From the NCBI GenBank assembly GCA_022511355.1, contig JAFLRS010000009.1, positions 1 to 23,616 on the forward strand: a stretch of DNA of 23,616 nt. Reading direction: 5' to 3'. A program made the position numbers and the translations under genes. A model generated the notes under the pieces. That model saw nothing but the letters and a program-made list of their open reading frames with translations, was not told where the DNA came from and ran no database searches. Numbering within the stretch: position 1 is the stretch's first letter; each line of letters begins with the position of its first letter. Positions 8,363-14,623 of this stretch are shown here, piece by piece. The DNA comes from Alistipes sp. (lineage in GTDB: Bacteria > Bacteroidota > Bacteroidia > Bacteroidales > Rikenellaceae).

Positions 8363-9424
8363 ATGTGCATTATGAAGCTGCTGCCCGTCATACCCGAATC
8401 CCGTCGCCCGATAGTTATATCGGGTCCATGCAGTGCCGAGACCGAGGAGCAGGTGGTGACTACCGCCCGCCGTTTACGGGCCTGCGGAGTAGGGGTGTTT
8501 CGTGCGGGGATTTGGAAGCCGCGAACCAAACCCGGAGGTTTCGAGGGGGTAGGCGAGAGCAGTTTTCCGTGGTTGGAGCGAGTGAAGCGCGAGACGGGGA
8601 TGCTTACGGCTGTGGAGGTAGCTTCGTCGCGTCATGCGGAGTCGGCGTTGAAGGCTGGCATCGACATTTTGTGGATAGGGGCCCGCACGACGACCAATCC
8701 GTTTGCCGTTCAGGATATAGCGAATGCGCTCGAGGGGAGCGATGTGGCGGTGCTGGTTAAGAATCCCATGAATCCCGACCTCGAGTTGTGGATAGGGGCG
8801 TTGGAGCGGATTTCGAATGCGGGAGTATGCCGTTTGGGAGCGGTTCACCGCGGATTCAGCGAGTACGGTCGCGGACTCTACCGCAATGCGCCTCAGTGGC
8901 GTATTCCGATAGAGCTTCGCCGCCGCATTCCCGAGCTGCCTATTTTTTGCGATCCGAGTCATATGGGCGGCAGTCGCGAGCTTATAGCGCCGCTGTCGCA
9001 GCAGGCGATGGATTTAGGTTTCGACGGTCTGTTCATCGAGTCGCACTGCGACCCCGACCGTGCATGGAGCGACCGTCGTCAGCAGATTACGCCCGAACGG
9101 CTGGCCGGGATTGTTTCATCTCTTGTGATTCGCGACACCGCTCACATAGACGACAGTCTTGCCGAGTTGCGCTGCGAGATAGACCGCATCGATTCCGAAT
9201 TGCTTTCGCTGCTTGCGAAGCGCATGGATATTTCGCGCGAGATAGCCTCATTCAAGCGCGAGCACGGATTGTCGGTGTTGCAGACCCGACGCTATAACGA
9301 ACTTATGGAGAATCGTTCGCGTGAGGGCGAGGCTCTTTCTCTCGACCCCGATTTCGTGCGTTCGGTGTTGCGGACGATACACGACGAATCGGTTCGTTTG
9401 CAGATGGATATAATAAATAGGTAA
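8363..9424 (+). CDS. Bifunctional 3-deoxy-7-phosphoheptulonate synthase / chorismate mutase type II
   Basis: This 353-residue enzyme covers the first step of the shikimate pathway and the branch to phenylalanine and tyrosine. Residues about 10-255 are a KDO8P-synthase-like DAHP synthase barrel: SGPCSAETEEQ (metal-binding C23), IWKPRTKPGGFEG, GARTTTNPFAVQ, LVKNPMNPD, FCDPSHMGG and ESHCDPDRAWSD. Residues about 260-325 are an AroQ-type chorismate mutase helix bundle: LRCEIDRIDSELLSLLAKRM, then REIASFK and RYNELMENR. A C-terminal mutase in such fusions commonly acts as the feedback sensor for DAHP synthase (prephenate or aromatic amino acids), so allostery is likely but unproven here. The start may be 8363 or the ATG at 8372. 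No tyrA, pheA or aminotransferase lies beside it, unlike many Bacteroidota operons; instead it follows the antiporter by one base. It converges on the radical SAM gene 11 bases away, with a T8 run at the junction. Confidence 0.95.
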   Translation: MCIMKLLPVIPESRRPIVISGPCSAETEEQVVTTARRLRACGVGVFRAGIWKPRTKPGGFEGVGESSFPWLERVKRETGMLTAVEVASSRHAESALKAGIDILWIGARTTTNPFAVQDIANALEGSDVAVLVKNPMNPDLELWIGALERISNAGVCRLGAVHRGFSEYGRGLYRNAPQWRIPIELRRRIPELPIFCDPSHMGGSRELIAPLSQQAMDLGFDGLFIESHCDPDRAWSDRRQQITPERLAGIVSSLVIRDTAHIDDSLAELRCEIDRIDSELLSLLAKRMDISREIASFKREHGLSVLQTRRYNELMENRSREGEALSLDPDFVRSVLRTIHDESVRLQMDIINR

Positions 9425-9435
9425 AATTCTTTTTT

Positions 9436-10518
9436 TTATAATTCTCCGAGCTTGTCGCAATGACAGTACATCAACCGGCCGCTGTCGTCGCGCAGATGCA
9501 TTCCGCCGCCCAGACAGAATCGGAACATACGGCAGTCGGCGCATTGTTCGGTGCGTGCCCATTGGCGGTTGCGGAAGGGTTGGAATCTGTTCTGCCACAC
9601 ATCCCAGAAGCGGTCGGTGTAGATATTCCCCTGATGATAATTGGCTCTGATGCTGGTGCAGCCCGAGATTGAGCCGTCCACCCTGATCGAGGCCACCGTC
9701 ACTCCGGCTATGCAGCGGTAGAAGTGGTCGCGCACTTCGGCTTCGTAGCCGCCGAGAAAACCTTCGCAGGCATAGCTTACGTCGATGCGTCCCTCTTTGC
9801 GTGTGCGTTTTATGAAGTCGAGTACTTTGCGGAATTGTTCGCCGGTGAGGGTGAGTCCGTCGTTGCGGCTTGCGCGTCCTGCGGGGAAGATTGAGAATAT
9901 GCGCCATTCGGTCACTCCGCGCGCTATGAGCATTTCGGCGAAGCTGTCGAGTTGTTCGACCATCGGAGGCGTCACGCAGGTTATGACGTCATAGGCGAGC
10001 GGTTCCGTATTTTGACGGGCCACAATGGCATCTATGGCTGCCGTGGCGCGTTCGTAGGCGAGCGGATGCCGCCGTATGGCATTGTGTACTTCGGCGAATC
10101 CGTCGAGACTTACCGATATCGACCCGAGTCCGGCATCGCAGAGTGATTGGAGTTTTTGCGGTGTGAGCAGCATACCGTTGGTGACCATTCCCCAGCGATA
10201 GCCCCGTCGTGTCACTTCGCGTCCGGCCTCTTCGAGGTCCGAACGAACGAGAACTTCGCCGCCTGAGAATATTATAAGCACTTCGGCGGGATTGACATTG
10301 GGCGAGACCTCTTCGTCGAGAACCTTAAGAAAATCGCCGAGCGGCATATCGGCTGCATCGGCATCGGCTCGGCAGTCGCTGCCGCAGTGCCGGCAAGCGA
10401 GGTTGCACCTCAGAGTCATTTCCCAGAAGAGAGTCCGCAGCGGATGACGACGTACTTCGTCGGCATGAATGCCGGCGAAGAGTTTGAGAGCGAGTTTTTT
10501 TCGTAAGCCGAGCGACAT
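9436..10518 (-). CDS. Radical SAM/SPASM-domain protein, lipoprotein-associated
   Basis: This 360-residue cytoplasmic enzyme has the [4Fe-4S]/SAM site CNLACRHC (C38, C42, C45), the SAM-contacting SGGE motif (85-88), VTNGMLL and SVSLDG blocks of the radical SAM barrel, and a cysteine-rich C-terminal SPASM-like domain: C269, C287, C326, C329, C335, C352 and C354. SPASM domains bind auxiliary Fe-S clusters and are typical of enzymes that modify ribosomal peptides or proteins, such as anaerobic sulfatase maturases and RiPP maturases. The start codon adjoins the stop of a small lipoprotein gene upstream (TGATG junction), so the two are translationally coupled. I recall a Bacteroidota family of radical SAM enzymes defined by an adjacent small lipoprotein and think this is a member; the reaction and target are unknown to me. 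No protease, transporter or classic precursor peptide is adjacent. Confidence 0.88.
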   Translation of the reverse strand: MSLGLRKKLALKLFAGIHADEVRRHPLRTLFWEMTLRCNLACRHCGSDCRADADAADMPLGDFLKVLDEEVSPNVNPAEVLIIFSGGEVLVRSDLEEAGREVTRRGYRWGMVTNGMLLTPQKLQSLCDAGLGSISVSLDGFAEVHNAIRRHPLAYERATAAIDAIVARQNTEPLAYDVITCVTPPMVEQLDSFAEMLIARGVTEWRIFSIFPAGRASRNDGLTLTGEQFRKVLDFIKRTRKEGRIDVSYACEGFLGGYEAEVRDHFYRCIAGVTVASIRVDGSISGCTSIRANYHQGNIYTDRFWDVWQNRFQPFRNRQWARTEQCADCRMFRFCLGGGMHLRDDSGRLMYCHCDKLGEL

Positions 10519-10781
10519 CAGCGGTTGTCGGTCTCTTTGTTGTCTGCGGGCTGAGTCTGCGGCTTGTCGCTTTGTCTTTGGAGGTCGTCATCGTAGACCG
10601 ATCTCACGGGATAGGGTGTGGGGACGCCGTACATCAATCTGATGGAGGGTTCGACTTCGACTGACTGCGACGGTTGCAGACTGTCGGGTTCTTCGGCGCT
10701 CTGTCGGCTTTTTTTTGTCGGCGAGCAGGCTGTTGAGAAGCCCAGCAGGGCGATGATGGCGAGATTCAGTTTTTTACCCAT
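10518..10781 (-). CDS. Small radical SAM-associated lipoprotein with MYGVP motif
   Basis: I start this gene at the ATG at 10781, giving 87 residues, because the frame upstream of it encodes nothing lipoprotein-like, while from here a lipoprotein signal peptide begins: MGKKL, a hydrophobic core, and the lipobox FSTAC with C19 as the lipidated residue. The mature part is about 69 residues, polar and Ser/Gln/Pro/Asp-rich, with no further cysteine. A short distinctive block, MYGVPTPYPV (50-59), stands in the middle, followed by an acidic Tyr-Asp patch and a disordered tail. YGVP-like motifs are what I recall from lipoproteins paired with radical SAM/SPASM enzymes in this phylum, often in longer proteins. 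The stop overlaps the start of the radical SAM gene by one base. It is probably the enzyme's substrate or partner, exported after or before modification; that is inference. Confidence 0.72.
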   Translation of the reverse strand: MGKKLNLAIIALLGFSTACSPTKKSRQSAEEPDSLQPSQSVEVEPSIRLMYGVPTPYPVRSVYDDDLQRQSDKPQTQPADNKETDNR

Positions 10782-10856
10782 AACGTAATCGGATAGTTTA
10801 TTCGGTCGTATAAGTATCGCAAACAATCCGTTGTCGTGTAAAAAATACGACCAAAG

Positions 10857-10887
10857 TTTGCGGTTTCGAACATTCTGCATACTTTTG
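10857..10887 (+). promoter_or_regulatory. Promoter of the cold-shock gene
   Basis: TTTG (10857-10860), 19 bases of spacer, and TACTTTTG (10880-10887) match both halves of the Bacteroidota consensus (TTTG and TAnnTTTG). Transcription would start near 10894, giving an AT-rich leader of about 44 bases before the ATG at 10938. This is the best promoter in the window. Confidence 0.7.
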
Positions 10888-10901
10888 CGAAGTCCGCGTG
10901 A

Positions 10902-10930
10902 CAAAGTTAATAAAAAATTAAGTAACAAAA
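10902..10930 (-). promoter_or_regulatory. Candidate promoter for the lipoprotein/radical SAM pair
   Basis: On the minus strand a TTTTG at 10930-10926, a 16-base spacer and TAACTTTG (10909-10902) resemble the consensus. It overlaps the cold-shock leader, so the two transcripts would overlap. The leader to the ATG at 10781 would be about 115 bases, longer than usual here, and the spacer is short. Confidence 0.35.
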
Positions 10931-10937
10931 CCTATTT

Positions 10938-11144
10938 ATGACCGGAAAAGTGAAATGGTTCGATAGCAAGAAGGGCTACGGATTCATTATCGCCGACGAT
11001 GATAACCGTGAAGTGTTCGTTCATTATTCGGGTATCGTCAAGGAGGGTTTCAAGTCTTTGAACGAAGGCCAGCTGGTCGAGTTCGGAATCGGCGAAGGGG
11101 CGAACGGGCCTCAGGCCGTAGACGTAACCGTGATTGAGCAGTAG
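10938..11144 (+). CDS. Cold-shock domain protein (CspA family)
   Basis: This 68-residue protein is essentially a single cold-shock domain, a five-stranded OB-fold that binds single-stranded RNA or DNA and melts RNA secondary structure. GKVKWFDSKKGYGFI opens it, with RNP1-like KGYGFI (12-17) and RNP2-like VFVHY (26-30); the aromatic residues W7, F8, Y14, F16, F27 and H29 form the nucleic-acid face. Length matches CspA. It has its own promoter and a strong terminator, so it is monocistronic. The AT-rich leader is about 44 bases, shorter than the long thermosensing leader of E. coli cspA, and I see no clear hairpin in it, so cold induction cannot be concluded from sequence. Confidence 0.95.
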   Translation: MTGKVKWFDSKKGYGFIIADDDNREVFVHYSGIVKEGFKSLNEGQLVEFGIGEGANGPQAVDVTVIEQ

Positions 11145-11192
11145 AGAATTTCGCGGTATTTTTTTTCGAACCGCGTCATTCGTGAGTTATAG

Positions 11193-11230
11193 CAAAAAGG
11201 GCTGTACCCTGTGGAGTACAGCCCTTTTTG
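11193..11230. terminator. Perfect 15-bp bidirectional terminator between the cold-shock gene and pfp
   Basis: CAAAAAGGGCTGTAC (11193-11207) and GTACAGCCCTTTTTG (11216-11230) are perfect inverted repeats around an 8-base loop. The stem ends in A5/T5, so each strand reads as a GC stem followed by a U tract. It serves both converging genes. Confidence 0.92.
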
Positions 11231-11248
11231 TGTTTGTGCGCGTTGCGC

Positions 11249-12481
11249 CTACCAGTTGAGGATTTTGCGGAAGTCGTAAGCTTCGGGGTTTGCGACCCAC
11301 TTCTTTGCGGCTTCGTAATCTTCGGGTGTGATGTAGTTCATTATGTGGTCGATGACCTGACGAATCTTGTCGGACTCCATATTGACCAAACGCGGCGGAA
11401 TTTTGCCGGTTTCGGGGTCCTGCAGATCTTTCAGATAGAGCGGCGAAACTATGCCGTCCTGACTGATGTAGACCATGCATCCGGTCTTGCCTTCGCTGAA
11501 GAGTTTGTATACGCCCATTCCGAGTTCCGAGCAGTATACGAGGTCGTAGGCGATAGGGGTTTGGCAGCGCACTTCGTAACCTATCTCGACGGGACGCGAT
11601 TTGACTTTGAGTCCGAGTTCTTTGACCTTCTTTTCGAGCAGTTCGTTGAAGATGTGCGCCTTCGACACTTTGCCGAGTTCGGGATGACCGTGGTCGTCGT
11701 AGGTGAAGTTGATGCCCGAGTTTTTGATTTCCTCGTCGCTGAGCGAGTGGAAAACGCCTTCTGAGATCATTGCGACGCCGTATTCGAGGCCCATGATTTT
11801 GCGTTTGAGGATAGCCGACACCACGAGGTTCACGATTTTATCCACGGTAATTTCGGTTTTGTTGAACATTTCGGGGATAACGATCATGGGGTAGTGGCAC
11901 GCGGAGCCGATACCGAATGCGAGGTGTCCTGCGGAGCGTCCCATGGCAGCCACGACGAACCAGTTGTCGGAGGTGCGGGCGTCGTTGTAGACTGCGCGTC
12001 CGATTACGGTTCCGCCCTCTTTGGCCGACTGATAGCCGAAGGTCGGCGAGCCTGCGGGGAGCGGGAGGTCGTTGTCGATGGTTTTGGGCACATGGATGTT
12101 GGCGATGGGATAGTGTTTGGCTTCGAGGAATTTGGCGATTCGGTTGGCGGTCGAAGCGGTATCGTCGCCGCCGACGGTCACGAGCAGCTTCACGTTGTTG
12201 GAGGTGAAGAAGTCGAGATTGAAGTTGTTCTCGAAGTCGGAATCTTTGGGTTTGAAACGGCTCATGGTGAGATACGAGCCGCCCTGATTGAAGATGTAAT
12301 CGGCTTTCACGAAGTCGAGATCTTCGAATTTGGGATTGGGGTTGAAGAGTCCGGAGTATCCGTGATGGAGTCCGATGACGCGATAACCTTTGGCCAGGAA
12401 AGTTTTGGCCACACTGCCGACCACGGTATTCATACCGGGAGCCGGTCCGCCTCCTGTGAGGATTGCGATAGCATCTTTCAT
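11249..12481 (-). CDS. pfp: Pyrophosphate-dependent 6-phosphofructokinase
   Basis: This 410-residue enzyme phosphorylates fructose 6-phosphate to fructose 1,6-bisphosphate in glycolysis. The N-terminal ILTGGGPAPGMN and the catalytic PKTIDND (132-138, D136) place it in the PfkA superfamily. Two residues indicate pyrophosphate rather than ATP as donor: GGDD (104-107) where ATP enzymes have GGDG, and K133 before TIDND where ATP enzymes have glycine. MGRSAGHLA and PEMFNKTEI form substrate-binding blocks. PPi use makes the step reversible and saves ATP, common in gut anaerobes. The gene stands alone, ended by the shared terminator and driven from a -7 box about 50 bases upstream, back to back with the steroid-reductase operon. 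Confidence 0.92.
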   Translation of the reverse strand: MKDAIAILTGGGPAPGMNTVVGSVAKTFLAKGYRVIGLHHGYSGLFNPNPKFEDLDFVKADYIFNQGGSYLTMSRFKPKDSDFENNFNLDFFTSNNVKLLVTVGGDDTASTANRIAKFLEAKHYPIANIHVPKTIDNDLPLPAGSPTFGYQSAKEGGTVIGRAVYNDARTSDNWFVVAAMGRSAGHLAFGIGSACHYPMIVIPEMFNKTEITVDKIVNLVVSAILKRKIMGLEYGVAMISEGVFHSLSDEEIKNSGINFTYDDHGHPELGKVSKAHIFNELLEKKVKELGLKVKSRPVEIGYEVRCQTPIAYDLVYCSELGMGVYKLFSEGKTGCMVYISQDGIVSPLYLKDLQDPETGKIPPRLVNMESDKIRQVIDHIMNYITPEDYEAAKKWVANPEAYDFRKILNW

Positions 12482-12529
12482 AATGGTAGTAAACTTGAGT
12501 TTATGATGTTATTTTTTCATTTCCGCAGA

Positions 12530-12537
12530 CAAAGATA
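12530..12537 (-). promoter_or_regulatory. Candidate -7 box for pfp
   Basis: The minus strand reads TATCTTTG, a full TAnnTTTG match, about 49 bases before the pfp ATG at 12481 (leader about 40 bases). No -33 TTTG at the expected distance was seen. Confidence 0.5.
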
Positions 12538-12558
12538 TGAAAAATCCCTAAAATTAAC

Positions 12559-12566
12559 TACCTTTG
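12559..12566 (+). promoter_or_regulatory. Candidate -7 box for the steroid-reductase operon
   Basis: TACCTTTG matches TAnnTTTG, 33 bases before the ATG at 12600, giving a leader of about 25-27 bases. The -33 half is not recognisable. Confidence 0.5.
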
Positions 12567-12599
12567 TGACGGAATTTTGAAACGTAAAACAGATACAGT

Positions 12600-13361
12600 A
12601 TGTCTATATTCGATATTTTTCTTATCGTAATGGCGGTTATTGCGCTGTTTGTGTTCGTTGCGCTCTACTTTTTCGAGGCGGGTTACGGTTATCTTTTCAA
12701 TCCGAAATTCGGGTTTCCGGTGCCCAACCGCATAGGATGGGTGCTGATGGAGTCGCCCGTGTTCATCGTGATGACGGTGTTGTGGGCCTGCTCCGACCAG
12801 ACGTGGCAAGCTGCGCCGCTGGCTCTGTTTCTGCTGTTCCAGCTCCACTATTTTCAGCGTTCGTTCATCTTCCCGATGCTCATCCGCGGCAATTCGAAGA
12901 TGCCGTTCGGAATCGTCTTTTTGGGGATGCTTTTCAATACGCTGAATGCCGTGATGCAGGGCGGCTGGATTTTCTACGTCGCACCGCAAAGCGATTATTA
13001 TGCGGAGTGGTTTTCGAAACCGTATTTTTATATAGGAGCGGCGATATTCCTTTTCGGTTTCTTCGTCAATCTGCATTCCGACTATATCATCCGTCATCTG
13101 CGCAAACCGGGCGACACGCGTCATTACATTCCTCGCGGCGGGATGTTCCGTTACGTTTCGTCGGCCAACTATTTCGGCGAGTTCACCGAATGGGTAGGCT
13201 TTGCGGTGGCATCGTGGTCGTGGTCGGGTCTTATTTTCGCATGGTGGACATTCGCCAATCTGGCTCCGCGCGCAAATTCGCTCTACAAGCGTTATGAACA
13301 GGAGTTCGGCGAGGAGTTCACTTCGCTCAAACGCAAACGAATCATACCTTTCATATACTAA
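12600..13361 (+). CDS. Steroid 5-alpha-reductase family protein (3-oxo-5-alpha-steroid 4-dehydrogenase, SRD5A-like)
   Basis: This 253-residue, multi-helix membrane enzyme would use NADPH to reduce the delta-4 double bond of 3-oxo-delta4 steroids or bile acids to the 5-alpha product. From memory of human SRD5A2, long blocks align almost residue for residue: NLHSDYIIRHLRKPGD, GGMFRYVSSANYFGE, then EWVGFAVASWS and the end IIPFIY. Residues matching the human NADPH and catalytic set are present: N157, D161, N190, E194, E197 (human N160, D164, N193, E197, E200). In the steroid pocket E51 (human E57) and Y84 in LHYFQRSF (human Y91) are kept, but human Q56 is M50. Length is close to SRD5A2 (254). It heads a three-gene operon with a flavin ene-reductase and an SDR. 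Methyltransferases of similar fold are a less likely alternative. Confidence 0.9.
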   Translation: MSIFDIFLIVMAVIALFVFVALYFFEAGYGYLFNPKFGFPVPNRIGWVLMESPVFIVMTVLWACSDQTWQAAPLALFLLFQLHYFQRSFIFPMLIRGNSKMPFGIVFLGMLFNTLNAVMQGGWIFYVAPQSDYYAEWFSKPYFYIGAAIFLFGFFVNLHSDYIIRHLRKPGDTRHYIPRGGMFRYVSSANYFGEFTEWVGFAVASWSWSGLIFAWWTFANLAPRANSLYKRYEQEFGEEFTSLKRKRIIPFIY

Positions 13362-13380
13362 CCGAGTACACTAAAGGATT

Positions 13381-14622
13381 ATGGCAAACGAACTTAAAGA
13401 GTCGAAACTGTTTACGCCCTACAAGCTTGGCGAGACTGTTTTGCGCAATCGCGTGATACGCTCGGCGGCTTTCGAATCGATGGGCCGCGATTTCGGACCC
13501 ACGCAGCAGTTGAAGGATTATCATGTGAGTGTTGCCCGCGGCGGTGTGGGCATGACCACGCTGGCCTATGCGGCAGTAAACCGCAGCGGACTGTCGTTCA
13601 ACAAGCAGTTGTGGCTGCGTCCCGAAATTGTTCCCGCACTCAAGGATATTACCGACGCCGTTCATGCCGAAGGGGCTGCTGTTGGCATTCAGATAGGCCA
13701 CTGCGGCAACATGACCCACTGGTCTACGGCGGGCAGTTTTCCTGTTGGAGCCTCGACCGGATTCAATCTCTATTCGCCGACGTTCGTGCGCGGAATGCGC
13801 CGTTCCGAATGTGCGGAGTTCGCGAAGGATTTCGGCAAGGCGGTCTATACGGCGCATGATGCCGGATTCGACAGCGTGGAGGTTCACGCCGGTCACGGAT
13901 ATCTTATTTCGCAATTTTTGTCGCCTTACACCAATCATCGTCGCGACGAGTTCGGCGGTTCGCTGGAGAACCGTATGCGTTTCATGAAGATGTGTCTCGA
14001 GGAGGTTATGGAGGCTGCGGCGAAGACCGGAACGGCCGTGCTTGTGAAGCACAACATGGAGGACGGTTTCAAGCGCGGCATTCAGATTCCCGAGAGCATC
14101 GAGATTGCCAAGGAGATAGAGAAATTCGGAGTTAACGGCATTGTTCTCACATCGGGTTTCGTGTCGAAGGCTCCGATGGCGGTTATGCGCGGCCGCATTC
14201 CCACCAAGACGATGAGTTATTATATGCCGTGGTCGTCGTGGCCGCAGAAGATTGTAGTCGATTTGTTCGGCAACTGGCTCATCAAGCAGTACGATTTCGA
14301 GGAGTGCTATTTCCTGCCGAACGCATTGAAGTTCCGTGCCGAACTTAAGTGTCCGCTCGTGTATGTGGGCGGTTTGGTTTCGCGCGAGGGTATCGAGAAG
14401 GTTCTCGACAGCGGTTTCGAGATGGTTCAGATGGCACGTGCGCTGGTCAATGACCCTGCGTTCGTCAATAAGCTGAAGGAGGGCGATATGACGACCCGTT
14501 CGGGTTGTGACCATCGCGACTACTGCATGGCCCGTATGTATTCGGTGGATATGCAGTGCTGCCACAATTGCAAGGAGCCGATACCTGACAAGATTTGGAA
14601 GGAGTTGGCTAAAATCAAGTAG
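13381..14622 (+). CDS. NADH:flavin oxidoreductase / Old Yellow Enzyme-family ene-reductase, candidate steroid or bile-acid 5-beta-reductase
   Basis: This 413-residue FMN TIM-barrel enzyme reduces activated C=C bonds. The start (FTPYKLGETVLRNRVIRS) and the active-site block HAGHGYLISQFLSPYTNHR followed by DEFGGSLENR are classic Old Yellow Enzyme signatures; GGLVSREG near the C-terminus contributes to the FMN phosphate site. It is like the barrel part of BaiCD/2,4-dienoyl-CoA reductases but stops before their FAD/NAD domain. The tail carries five cysteines (376, 382, 393, 394, 397) that may hold a cluster. A good purine-rich ribosome site (AAAGGA) lies before the ATG. Between a 5-alpha-reductase homologue and an SDR, the likely job is reduction or oxidation of the A-ring double bond, giving 5-beta products or making the 3-oxo-delta4 substrate. 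Direction and substrate are inferred from context. Confidence 0.85.
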   Translation: MANELKESKLFTPYKLGETVLRNRVIRSAAFESMGRDFGPTQQLKDYHVSVARGGVGMTTLAYAAVNRSGLSFNKQLWLRPEIVPALKDITDAVHAEGAAVGIQIGHCGNMTHWSTAGSFPVGASTGFNLYSPTFVRGMRRSECAEFAKDFGKAVYTAHDAGFDSVEVHAGHGYLISQFLSPYTNHRRDEFGGSLENRMRFMKMCLEEVMEAAAKTGTAVLVKHNMEDGFKRGIQIPESIEIAKEIEKFGVNGIVLTSGFVSKAPMAVMRGRIPTKTMSYYMPWSSWPQKIVVDLFGNWLIKQYDFEECYFLPNALKFRAELKCPLVYVGGLVSREGIEKVLDSGFEMVQMARALVNDPAFVNKLKEGDMTTRSGCDHRDYCMARMYSVDMQCCHNCKEPIPDKIWKELAKIK

Positions 14623-14623
14623 C

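Noticed and set aside
9425..9435. T8 run between DAHP synthase and the radical SAM gene as a terminator
   Set aside because: No stem precedes it on either strand; left unannotated.
10518..10928. Longer, 136-residue version of the lipoprotein gene
   Set aside because: The first 49 residues look like translated leader sequence; the lipoprotein signal peptide starts at the internal ATG at 10781.
12600..13361. Isoprenylcysteine carboxyl methyltransferase-like membrane protein
   Set aside because: Distant fold similarity is possible, but the block-by-block match to SRD5A2, including the IPFIY-type end, favours a steroid reductase.
14507..14623. Upstream extension of the SDR frame
   Set aside because: It overlaps the end of the flavin reductase gene; the ATG at 14624 right after its stop gives a normal SDR N-terminus.
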